From positions 1 through 10,433 of the forward strand of contig JAEZKI010000396.1 in NCBI GenBank assembly GCA_023415525.1: 10,433 nucleotides of DNA, given 5' to 3'. This document shows positions 1 through 7,719 of this stretch, piece by piece. The first letter of the stretch is position 1; each line of letters starts with the position of its first letter. Below the pieces are notes generated by a model. That model was given only the letters and a program-made list of their open reading frames with translations, did no database searches and was not told the origin of the DNA. Made by a program: the position numbers and the translations under genes. The DNA comes from Bacillota bacterium (GTDB lineage: Bacteria; Bacillota; Clostridia; Lachnospirales; Cellulosilyticaceae).

Positions 1-3000
1 AAAGGATCAGACAGGCTATCAAAACCTTATTCGTATGGTATCCATGGCTTTTACAGAAGGCTTTTACCGTAAGCCACGTATAGATTATGAGTTACTAGAA
101 AAATACCACGAAGGACTTATTGCGCTAGGAGCATGTTTAGCGGGTCCAGTAAGTCGTCTTTTATTAGAAGATCAATATGATAAGGCAAAGGAAGTGGCCA
201 ATCGACTAAGCAATATTTTGGGAAAAGAGAACTTTTATCTTGAAATCCAAGATCATGGGATGAAACAACAAGCCAAAGTGAATCAGTTAACATTGCGTAT
301 TGCCCAAGAAACAGGGATTCCTTTGGTTGCCACCAATGATGTGCATTATATTACAGAAGAGGATGCCCATCCTCATGAGGTGCTTCTTTGTATCCAAACA
401 GGGAAGACCATGGCAGATGAGGATCGTATGATTTATGAAGGAGGCCAATATTATCTTAAAAGTCCAGAGGAAATGGAAGCACTTTTCCCTTATGCCAAGG
501 AAGCACTCCTAAATACCCAAAACATTGCAAACAGATGTAATGTGGAGTTTGTTTTCCATGAGCTAAAACTCCCTGTATTTGATGTGCCAGATGGAAAAAG
601 CAGTGAGGCCTTTTTAAGAGAACGATGTTATGAAGGTTTGGCAAAGCGATATCATCCTGTCACAGATGAATTAAGAGAACGCATGGAATATGAGTTAGGC
701 GTCATTATTCAAATGGGCTTTGTGGATTACTTTCTTATTACAGGAGACTTTATTAAATATGCCAAGGACCATGGCATTCCAGTTGGACCAGGACGTGGGT
801 CAGCAGCAGGAAGTATCGTTGCTTATGCCTTAGAAATTACCAATATTGATCCTATTCGCTATCAACTTCTTTTTGAGCGATTCCTCAATCCTGAACGTGT
901 CAGCATGCCGGATATCGATATTGACTTTTGCTATGAGAGACGACAAGAAGTCATTGATTATGTTATTAGTAAATATGGTGAAGAGCGGGTAGCCCAGATT
1001 GTGACTTTTGGAACGTTGGCAGCCAGAGGTGTTATTCGGGATGTGGGTAGAGCCATAAATATGCCCTATCAAGAAGTTGACCGTATTGCTAAGATGATTC
1101 CTAATGAGTTAAAGATTACCATTAATAAGGCCTTAGAGATGAATGATGAATTAAGAGACCTTTATGAGAGTCAAGAAGAGGTGAAGTACCTCATTGATAT
1201 TGCTAAAAAGCTAGAGGGCTTGCCACGTCATTCTTCTATGCATGCTGCTGGGGTGGTTATTTCTAAAGCCCCTGTGGTAGAGTATGTGCCATTAAGTGCC
1301 AGTGATGGTGTTGTAACGACCCAATACCCTATGACTACCTTAGAAGAATTAGGGCTTTTAAAAATGGACTTTTTAGGCCTTAGAACACTAACGGTTATTG
1401 ACAATGCCGTTAAGCTTGTCAACAAAAATCATGGAATAGATTTAGATATTGAAAAAATAGATTATGATGATAAAAAAGTTTATGAACTTATTGCTTCAGG
1501 AGCTACAGAAGGCATCTTTCAACTAGAAAGCGCAGGGATGAAAAGCTTTATGAAGGAGTTAGCCCCTACCAGTATGGAAGATATTATTGCGGGGATTTCC
1601 TTATATCGTCCAGGTCCTATGGACTTTATTCCAAAATATGTGCAAGGAAAGCGTGATAAAAACAGTATTACCTATACCCATCCTAGCTTAGAGCCTATTC
1701 TTAAAAATACCTATGGGTGTATTGTTTATCAAGAACAGGTTATGCAAATAGTAAGGGATCTTGCAGGGTATAGTCTGGGACGAAGTGACCTCTTGCGTCG
1801 TGCCATGGGCAAGAAGAAAACGGAGGTTATGAATAAAGAAAGGGCTATTTTTCTAAATGGAGATGGAGAAAGTGTGCCTGGCTGCATCAAAAATGGTATA
1901 CCTAAAGAAATTGCAGAAACCATTTTTGATGATATGGTAGACTTTGCTAAGTATGCCTTTAACAAATCTCATGCAGCAGCCTATGCTGTAGTAGCCTATC
2001 AAACGGCTTATTTAAAGCAATACTATAAGGTGGAATTTATGGCAGCTCTTATGACTTCTGTTATGGATGTCTCCACTAAGATTACAGGGTATATGGAGAC
2101 CTGTCGCAAGATGGGAATAGAGGTCTTATCACCTGATATAAATGAAGGATGTTCTTACTTTGATGCTAAGGATAATCACATTATTTATGGATTGGCAGCC
2201 ATTAAGAATGTGGGGAGAAATGTAGTTGACCACATTGTAGAAGAAAGAGAAAAAGGTGGAGAATTTAAGAGCCTCACAGATTTTTATAATCGCATGGATG
2301 CAAAGGATACCAATAAACGCAGTATAGAAAGCCTTATTTTAGCAGGAGCCTTTGATAAGCTTGGTGGGAGAAGAAGCCAATATCTGGCAGTCTATCAGCA
2401 GATTTCATCCGGCATAAACCTCAGTCGAAAAAACAATATTGCAGGGCAGATGGATTTATTTGCGTTAGGTGAAGGAAGTAATGAGGAGATTCAAGATAAA
2501 GATTATTTACCAGACCTCCCTGAGTTTGAGATGAAGGAAATGCTTGCTTATGAAAAGGATGTTTTAGGTGTCTATTTAAGTGGACATCCTTTAGATAAAG
2601 TAAGAGGGCAGTTAGAAAAGTATATTTCCCATATAGGAAATGATTTTGTTTTAAAAGAAGAAGAGGAAAATATACAAGATGGCGAACGGGTTGTTATAGG
2701 AGGAATTTTAGTAGAAAAGAAGGTTATTTTCACCAAAAATAATAAGAAAATGGCTTTTGCGACTTTAGAAGACTTAACAGGAACCATGGAAGTTATTATT
2801 TTTCCTACCTTGTATGATCAATTTGCAAGTTTTCCAGAAGATAGTGTTTATATGGTAAAAGGTCGCGTTTCTATAAAAGAAGAGACAACAGCTGCTATTT
2901 TGGCTGATGAATTAACAACACTAGAGGCGCTTACCGCGCCAAAAAGAGAAGAAGGACTTCTATTAATTTTAGAAGCATCCCAACGTACAAAAAGCATGCG

Positions 3001-3184
3001 AGAAAACTTGTTGCGCATATTTCAAAAATATAGAGGAAATGCTAAAGTTGTGGTTCAAAATAAAGAAGATGGTACACAAAAAAATTTCCCAAGACAATAT
3101 AATGTGACTTTAACTGATGAACTTATACAAGAAGTTGGCCATTTGGTAGGAGAAAAATGTATGGTTATCCATAAATTATCTTAG
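1..3184 (+). CDS. dnaE: DNA polymerase III alpha subunit (DnaE), 5'-truncated by the window edge
   Basis: This is the replicative C-family DNA polymerase catalytic subunit, acting at the replication fork. The frame is open from nt 2, so the Met at nt 35 is internal and the true start lies before the window. About 1060 residues are visible, and roughly the first 100 (start of the PHP domain) are missing, judging from the usual 1150-1190 length. The remaining PHP part keeps GACLAG (nt 128-145) and TNDVHY (nt 332-349). The palm has PGRGSAAGS (about nt 788-814), PDIDIDF with the catalytic Asp pair at nt 911-919, and MDFLGL supplying the third Asp at nt 1367-1369. A helix-hairpin-helix region follows, then an OB fold (about nt 2690-2815, GGILVEKK to VIIFPTLY). 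The gene ends with TAG. Firmicutes usually also carry PolC, so this enzyme may share replication with it; PolC is not in the window. A short insertion lies near nt 1856-1885. Identification is very secure. Confidence 0.97.
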   Translation, partial: KDQTGYQNLIRMVSMAFTEGFYRKPRIDYELLEKYHEGLIALGACLAGPVSRLLLEDQYDKAKEVANRLSNILGKENFYLEIQDHGMKQQAKVNQLTLRIAQETGIPLVATNDVHYITEEDAHPHEVLLCIQTGKTMADEDRMIYEGGQYYLKSPEEMEALFPYAKEALLNTQNIANRCNVEFVFHELKLPVFDVPDGKSSEAFLRERCYEGLAKRYHPVTDELRERMEYELGVIIQMGFVDYFLITGDFIKYAKDHGIPVGPGRGSAAGSIVAYALEITNIDPIRYQLLFERFLNPERVSMPDIDIDFCYERRQEVIDYVISKYGEERVAQIVTFGTLAARGVIRDVGRAINMPYQEVDRIAKMIPNELKITINKALEMNDELRDLYESQEEVKYLIDIAKKLEGLPRHSSMHAAGVVISKAPVVEYVPLSASDGVVTTQYPMTTLEELGLLKMDFLGLRTLTVIDNAVKLVNKNHGIDLDIEKIDYDDKKVYELIASGATEGIFQLESAGMKSFMKELAPTSMEDIIAGISLYRPGPMDFIPKYVQGKRDKNSITYTHPSLEPILKNTYGCIVYQEQVMQIVRDLAGYSLGRSDLLRRAMGKKKTEVMNKERAIFLNGDGESVPGCIKNGIPKEIAETIFDDMVDFAKYAFNKSHAAAYAVVAYQTAYLKQYYKVEFMAALMTSVMDVSTKITGYMETCRKMGIEVLSPDINEGCSYFDAKDNHIIYGLAAIKNVGRNVVDHIVEEREKGGEFKSLTDFYNRMDAKDTNKRSIESLILAGAFDKLGGRRSQYLAVYQQISSGINLSRKNNIAGQMDLFALGEGSNEEIQDKDYLPDLPEFEMKEMLAYEKDVLGVYLSGHPLDKVRGQLEKYISHIGNDFVLKEEEENIQDGERVVIGGILVEKKVIFTKNNKKMAFATLEDLTGTMEVIIFPTLYDQFASFPEDSVYMVKGRVSIKEETTAAILADELTTLEALTAPKREEGLLLILEASQRTKSMRENLLRIFQKYRGNAKVVVQNKEDGTQKNFPRQYNVTLTDELIQEVGHLVGEKCMVIHKLS

Positions 3185-3188
3185 CTAC

Positions 3189-3217
3189 TTGCTATTTAAA
3201 AGAGTTTTCAGTACAAT
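3189..3217 (+). promoter_or_regulatory. Candidate sigma-A promoter for pfkA-pyk
   Basis: TTGCTA (3189-3194) and TACAAT (3212-3217) are separated by 17 nt, matching the sigma-A consensus at 4 of 6 and 5 of 6 positions. It begins 5 nt after the dnaE stop. A start near 3224 would give a leader of about 118 nt before pfkA. I saw no convincing intrinsic terminator after dnaE, so readthrough from dnaE is also possible. The rest of the 157-nt gap is AT-rich and shows no riboswitch or clear operator that I can recognise. Confidence 0.5.
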
Positions 3218-3341
3218 GAAAAAGGCTAGAACAGAAGGAATAATTATTTAACAATACATGGATTAACAACCAACTCGTAAATGCAAATTTTATTAAAACA
3301 ATGATTAAGTAAGCATAGATAACTAAAGGGGGTTATTTAAG

Positions 3342-4313
3342 ATGAGTCACAAGGTAAGTACTATTGGCGTGTTAACAAGTGGTGGTGATGCACCAGGAAT
3401 GAATGCAACCATTCGTGCCGTTGTTCGAACAGGCATTGCAAGAGGATTAAAGGTAATGGGTATCCAAAAGGGATATAATGGTCTTCTTCAAGGAGATGTA
3501 AGAGAACTTAATGCAAGAAGCGTATCCGATATTGTCCAAAGAGGAGGAACCATTCTTCAAACAGCACGTTGCCTTGAGTTTATTAAACCAGAAGGCCAAG
3601 CGAGAGGCGCTGAAATGTGCAAAGTTTTTGGAATCGATGGGCTTGTTGTCATTGGTGGAGATGGTTCTTTTCAAGGAGCTGAAAAATTAGCTAATTTAGG
3701 GATTAATGCTATTGGTGTGCCTGGAACCATCGACCTTGATATTTCCTGTACGGATTATACCATTGGGTTTGATACAGCAGTTAATACAGCCATGGATGCC
3801 ATCAATAAAATTCGTGATACATCTACTTCTCATGAAAGATGCTCCATTGTTGAGGTAATGGGAAGAAATGCAGGTTATATTGCACTATGGTGTGGTATTT
3901 CATCTGGTGCTGAGATGATTCTTATCCCAGAGAAAAAGAGACCTACAGATGAAGAAATTATTAAGACTATTGTTGAAAATAAACATAAAGGTAAAAAGCA
4001 TTTTCTTATTATTGTAGCAGAGGGAATTGGTGGATCTTATCAGTTAGCTAAGAAGATTGAAGAAACCACAGGTATTGAAACACGTGCTACTATTTTAGGG
4101 CATTTACAACGTGGAGGTTCACCTACAGCTGTAGATCGTATTCATGCTTCTATGATGGGTGCAAAAGCAGTGGATTTACTCTGTGAAGGTAAACAAAAAA
4201 GAGTTGTTGCTTATAAACAAGGTCAATATGTAGACTATGACATCAATGAAGCGCTTAAAATGAAAAAGAATATTGATGACTATATGTATGAGGTAAGTCA
4301 GCTATTAATATAG
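3342..4313 (+). CDS. pfkA: ATP-dependent 6-phosphofructokinase
   Basis: This cytosolic enzyme phosphorylates fructose 6-phosphate to fructose 1,6-bisphosphate, the committed step of glycolysis. The 323 residues match the usual 319-325 of bacterial PfkA. Visible motifs are the ATP-binding GGDAPGMNA (14-22), GGDGS (105-109), the catalytic loop PGTIDLD (127-133), EVMGR (171-175) and the substrate-binding GHLQRGG (253-259). Glycine in GGDGS and in PGTID, rather than the Asp and Lys of pyrophosphate-dependent enzymes, points to ATP as donor. The loop has Leu132 where E. coli-type enzymes have Asn between the two Asp residues. The ATG at 3342 follows a strong AAAGGGGG (3325-3332) with 9-nt spacing. 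It is followed 22 nt later by pyk with its own ribosome binding site, so the two are very probably one operon. Confidence 0.97.
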   Translation: MSHKVSTIGVLTSGGDAPGMNATIRAVVRTGIARGLKVMGIQKGYNGLLQGDVRELNARSVSDIVQRGGTILQTARCLEFIKPEGQARGAEMCKVFGIDGLVVIGGDGSFQGAEKLANLGINAIGVPGTIDLDISCTDYTIGFDTAVNTAMDAINKIRDTSTSHERCSIVEVMGRNAGYIALWCGISSGAEMILIPEKKRPTDEEIIKTIVENKHKGKKHFLIIVAEGIGGSYQLAKKIEETTGIETRATILGHLQRGGSPTAVDRIHASMMGAKAVDLLCEGKQKRVVAYKQGQYVDYDINEALKMKKNIDDYMYEVSQLLI

Positions 4314-4335
4314 ATTTTATAAAGGGAGATGGCGT

Positions 4336-6093
4336 ATGCGTAAAACTAAGATCATTGCAACATTAGGACCTAAGACACGTGACAACATTCATATTAAAGA
4401 GATGATAGAAGCTGGAATAGATGGTATTCGAATAAATTTCTCACACGATAATCATGAAATTCATGGCGAAACAGTTAAGCGGGTAAAAGAGGTAAGGGAA
4501 GCAATGAATAAGCCTATCCCACTCATATTAGACACAAAGGGACCAGAGATTCGTACAGGTGTGATGAAGGGAGATAAGGAGCATCACTTAGCTATTGGAG
4601 AAACCTTTATTCTTACTACAGATGAGATTGAAGGGGATGATAAAAGAGTAAGTGTAACTTATAAGAATCTTCCTTTTGACCTTCAAAGAGGAAGCCGTAT
4701 CTTGATTGATGATGGGCTTATTGAGCTGAAGGTTAAGAATATTACTTCTACAGATGTAGAGTGTTCTGTAGAAAATGGGGGGATGCTTGGTTCACGTAAG
4801 GGAATTAATATTCCAGATGTTTTTGTGAATTTACCCGCTTTGACAAATAAAGATATTGAAGATATTAAATTTGGAGCAAAAGTTGGATTTGACTATATTG
4901 CAGCCTCTTTTATTCGTTGTGCCAATGATGTCATCACTATAAGAGACATACTTGAGGAAAACGGTGGGGGAGATATTCAAATCATTGCTAAAATCGAAAA
5001 TCGTGATGGCGTCAATAATATTGATGAAATTTTAGAGGTATCTGATGCTATTATGGTAGCCCGAGGAGACTTAGGTGTAGAAATTCCTGCTGAAGAAGTT
5101 CCTATTGTTCAGAAATTACTTATAAAAAAGGCAAACGCTTTAGGTAAGCCTGTTGTAACAGCTACACAGATGTTAGATTCCATGATACGTAATCCTAGAC
5201 CTACTCGGGCAGAGGCGAGTGATGTAGCGAATGCTATTTTTGATGGTACTTCAGTTATTATGCTTTCAGGTGAAACAGCCAAAGGAGATTACCCATTAGA
5301 AGCAGTAGGAATGATGGACCGTATTGCAAGGGCTGCTGAAGAGGAACAAAATACGAGATGTCAAAGTCAAGATTCAACCCTTTATGGAATGAGCATGACC
5401 AATGCAGTCAGTCATGCGACTTGTAACACAGCCCAGGAATTAGGAGCAACGTGTATTTTAACCATTACGAAATCTGGTTATGCAGCCCGTTCTGTTTCAA
5501 AATTTAAGCCAAGTTGTGCATTAATTGCTTGTACCACCAATCCTAGAGTATGGAGACAACTTAATTTAGTATGGGGATGTACGCCTCTTTTAAGTACATA
5601 TAATGAAAAAGATTCTACAGATGAAGTCTTTGCTAAGACCGTTGCGCATATTGAAGAGATGGGATATGTCAAACAAGGTGATATTATTGTTTTATCAGCA
5701 GGCATTCCAGTGGGTGTAGCAGGTACAACAAATATTATGAAGGTACAGTATGTGGGAAATGTACTGGCTAAAGGCAAAGGTTATGGTAAGCAAGTAGTAA
5801 CAGGTAAAGCCAGTGTTATAAAGGTGTTAGATGAAGCAAGAAAAAACTTCAAAAAGGGTGATATCTTAGTGGTTAATAAGACCGATAATAGTTATTTACC
5901 CTATATGAAGAAAGCAAGTGCCATCGTTGTACAAGATGGGTCATTAGAAGAAAATAATCATGCTGTTATAGTAGGCAAGACTTTAGAAGTTCCGGTGATT
6001 ATTGGAGCAGCTAACTGTGTAGAAGTTGTTAGAAATGGGGCTATTATAACGGTAGATAGTGCAAAAGGTTACGTTTATAACGGAGTAGTCTAA
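4336..6093 (+). CDS. pyk: Pyruvate kinase with C-terminal PEP-utiliser-type swivel domain
   Basis: This enzyme converts phosphoenolpyruvate and ADP to pyruvate and ATP, the last step of glycolysis, in the cytosol. The 585 residues match the long form known from Bacillus and Clostridia; the E. coli enzymes are near 470-480. Active-site features are Arg32, Asn34 and Ser36 in IRINFSH, LDTKGPEIRTG (65-75), catalytic Lys219 in IIAKIENRDGV, the metal ligands Glu221 and Asp245 (ARGDLG), and Thr277 in VVTATQMLDSM. The B domain lies about 75-165 and the allosteric C domain about 350-470. Residues about 480-585 form the extra domain related to the phosphohistidine domain of PEP synthase and PPDK. In it the usual Thr-Ser-His core reads Asn-Asn-His with His542. 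The start is set by AAAGGGAGAT (4321-4330). A terminator begins a few bases after the stop. Confidence 0.97.
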   Translation: MRKTKIIATLGPKTRDNIHIKEMIEAGIDGIRINFSHDNHEIHGETVKRVKEVREAMNKPIPLILDTKGPEIRTGVMKGDKEHHLAIGETFILTTDEIEGDDKRVSVTYKNLPFDLQRGSRILIDDGLIELKVKNITSTDVECSVENGGMLGSRKGINIPDVFVNLPALTNKDIEDIKFGAKVGFDYIAASFIRCANDVITIRDILEENGGGDIQIIAKIENRDGVNNIDEILEVSDAIMVARGDLGVEIPAEEVPIVQKLLIKKANALGKPVVTATQMLDSMIRNPRPTRAEASDVANAIFDGTSVIMLSGETAKGDYPLEAVGMMDRIARAAEEEQNTRCQSQDSTLYGMSMTNAVSHATCNTAQELGATCILTITKSGYAARSVSKFKPSCALIACTTNPRVWRQLNLVWGCTPLLSTYNEKDSTDEVFAKTVAHIEEMGYVKQGDIIVLSAGIPVGVAGTTNIMKVQYVGNVLAKGKGYGKQVVTGKASVIKVLDEARKNFKKGDILVVNKTDNSYLPYMKKASAIVVQDGSLEENNHAVIVGKTLEVPVIIGAANCVEVVRNGAIITVDSAKGYVYNGVV

Positions 6094-6097
6094 AAGA

Positions 6098-6154
6098 GGG
6101 GGTGTATCGTGAGTTAACTTGGAGAAGTTAACAAATGATACGCCCTTTGTTTTT
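6098..6154 (+). terminator. Nested-hairpin intrinsic terminator after pyk
   Basis: The outer stem GGGTGTATC (6100-6108) pairs with GATACGCCC (6137-6145), nine pairs with one G-U. It encloses a perfect 8-bp inner stem GTTAACTT (6113-6120) / AAGTTAAC (6125-6132) with a GGAG loop. The two stems are separated by the 4-nt segments GTGA and AAAT. The tract TTTGTTTTT (6146-6154) follows at once. It sits right behind the pyk stop and should end the pfkA-pyk transcript. Confidence 0.88.
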
Positions 6155-6188
6155 CTAAGAAATACCTTAAAAAGATTGAAGCTATGCG

Positions 6189-6217
6189 TAGAAATTTAAA
6201 AGTATTTTGTTTAAAAT
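6189..6217 (+). promoter_or_regulatory. Weak candidate promoter for the ktrB-ktrA unit
   Basis: TAGAAA (6189-6194, 4 of 6 to consensus) and TAAAAT (6212-6217, 5 of 6) are 17 nt apart. The pyk terminator lies just upstream, so a promoter is needed in this gap and this is the best match I see. The sequence is AT-rich and other weak hexamers overlap (TTGAAG at 6176), so the exact site is uncertain. It would place the tandem repeat at the very 5' end of the mRNA. Confidence 0.35.
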
Positions 6218-6224
6218 AAAAGAA

Positions 6225-6266
6225 TAAGTGAAAAAGAGTAAGTGAAAAAGAGTAAGTGAAAAAGAG
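6225..6266 (+). repeat. Perfect tandem repeat, 3 x 14 bp, in the ktrB leader
   Basis: The unit TAAGTGAAAAAGAG occurs three times without mismatch (6225-6238, 6239-6252, 6253-6266). The next 14 nt (6267-6280) begin with the same TAAG, then diverge into the ribosome binding site AAGGAGAT (6268-6275) and end one base before the ktrB ATG. Each unit contains in-frame TAA triplets, so it is a non-coding leader repeat. It could change copy number by slippage and so change leader length. Confidence 0.95.
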
Positions 6267-6281
6267 TAAGGAGATAATACC

Positions 6282-7703
6282 ATGACTAATAAAAAGACTC
6301 CAGGATTTGTTAGAATGAAGCAAGGAGTAGCTGTATCAGATTATTTAGCTCCTTCACAGATATTAGTAACGAGTTTTTTAGGTGTAATTATCGTAGCAAC
6401 ATGTCTACTTATGCTTCCTATTAGTTCAAGTAAAGGACAAGCTACATCATTTATAGATGCCCTATTTACGGCAACTTCAGCAGTCTGTGTAACAGGATTA
6501 ACAGTTGTTAATACCTTTGCTCATTGGTCTCATTTTGGAAAGTTTATTATTATTTTGTGTATACAAATAGGGGGACTTGGTTTTATGACCCTTGTGAGTA
6601 TGCTTTTTATTATGATGGGACGACGTATTACATTGAAAAATAGACTACTAATGCAAGAGGCTTTAAGTTTTAATACAACTGCAGGAATTGTCCGTTTTAC
6701 AAGATATATTGTAGTCAGTACTTTTTTGGTAGAGTTGATAGGTGCTTTTTTCATGAGTTTTATTTTTATACCAGAGTATGGCTTTGGCAAGGGTGTAGCC
6801 TATAGTCTTTTTCATGCCATTTCCGCTTTTTGTAATGCAGGTTTTGATATTATTGGAGACAGTAATTTAACTCCTTACAGAGGAAATGTACTTATGAATT
6901 TAGTAGTCATGTTACTCATTATTATGGGAGGATTAGGGTTTAATGTATGGATAGACACCTATAAAGCCTTTAAAGTCAAAAAGAAAAAAGGAAAACATTT
7001 TACATGGAAACAGACATTGAGTGCCATGAGCCTACATACGCGATTAGTATGGATCATTACTTTAGGCCTATTATTTTTAGGGTTTGCTTTTTTCTTTTTG
7101 GCAGAGTATAGAAATCCTGGAACTTTGGGAGGCTTAAGTTTAAAAGAAAAAATCCTAGGTGCTTTTTTTCAATCCGTCACAACGCGTACAGCAGGTTTTA
7201 ATACGATTTCTTTGCCTGACCTAACAGATGGTTCTAAGGTAATGACGATGTTGCTTATGTTTATTGGTGGCTCTCCTGCAGGGACGGCAGGAGGAATTAA
7301 AACGGTTACAGTGGGGGTTCTTATATTGTCTGCCTTTTCAACTATAAAAGGAAAGGATGAAACAGTCTTATTTAAAAGACGTATTCCAAGACAGATTATT
7401 GCAAGAGCCTTAACCGTTGTTATGCTTAGTTTTGGGATAATTTTTATTATGGTAATGCTTTTAACTTTTACAGAAAATATGGGATTTATGGAACTCCTTT
7501 TTGAAGTCATTTCTGCTTTTGGAACAGTAGGCATTACATTAGGTGTAACGTCAAACTTAAGTATTATAGGTAAAGCAATCATTATTATTTTAATGTTTAT
7601 TGGACGTTTAGGACCTATTACCATGGTTGTAGCCTTGACCATCAAACAGAGTAAAGATAAGGGGACAGTACAATATCCAGAAGAAAAAGTATTAGTGGGT
7701 TAA
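6282..7703 (+). CDS. ktrB: Potassium uptake channel subunit KtrB (TrkH/KtrB family)
   Basis: This integral membrane protein is the K+-translocating subunit of a Ktr system. The 473 residues carry four membrane-pore-membrane repeats. Each pore loop has its selectivity-filter glycine: VTGL (Gly72), NAGFD (Gly187), TAGFN (Gly305) and TVGIT (Gly417). The SPAGTAGGIKT segment (331-341) is also typical of the family, and an Arg in the last repeat (FIGRLGP, Arg442) sits where the pore-blocking Arg of the family is found. The length and the partner ktrA 16 nt downstream favour KtrB over the Trk subunit TrkH. ATG 6282 follows AAGGAGAT with 6-nt spacing, directly after a triple 14-bp repeat. A later Met (residue 12) lacks such a site. 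Gene order is B then A, opposite to the ktrAB operon of B. subtilis. Confidence 0.94.
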   Translation: MTNKKTPGFVRMKQGVAVSDYLAPSQILVTSFLGVIIVATCLLMLPISSSKGQATSFIDALFTATSAVCVTGLTVVNTFAHWSHFGKFIIILCIQIGGLGFMTLVSMLFIMMGRRITLKNRLLMQEALSFNTTAGIVRFTRYIVVSTFLVELIGAFFMSFIFIPEYGFGKGVAYSLFHAISAFCNAGFDIIGDSNLTPYRGNVLMNLVVMLLIIMGGLGFNVWIDTYKAFKVKKKKGKHFTWKQTLSAMSLHTRLVWIITLGLLFLGFAFFFLAEYRNPGTLGGLSLKEKILGAFFQSVTTRTAGFNTISLPDLTDGSKVMTMLLMFIGGSPAGTAGGIKTVTVGVLILSAFSTIKGKDETVLFKRRIPRQIIARALTVVMLSFGIIFIMVMLLTFTENMGFMELLFEVISAFGTVGITLGVTSNLSIIGKAIIIILMFIGRLGPITMVVALTIKQSKDKGTVQYPEEKVLVG

Positions 7704-7719
7704 ATGAGGAGGAGAGAAA

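Noticed and set aside
35..37. ATG at 35 as the start of dnaE
   Set aside because: The frame is open to nt 2 and encodes the conserved DQTGYQNLIRMVS segment of the PHP domain, so this Met is internal and the gene is cut by the window edge.
3248..3269. Direct repeat TTAACAA (3248-3254 and 3263-3269) in the pfkA leader as an operator
   Set aside because: Seven bases of AT-rich sequence repeat easily by chance, and no dyad or known operator consensus (including cre) is present.
3185..3341. Intrinsic terminator after dnaE
   Set aside because: No GC-bearing hairpin followed by a T-run is visible in this gap.
6155..6281. Cyclic di-AMP (ydaO-type) riboswitch upstream of ktrB
   Set aside because: B. 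subtilis ktrAB has one, but the gap here is only 127 nt, part of which is repeat, and I see none of the conserved ydaO core segments.
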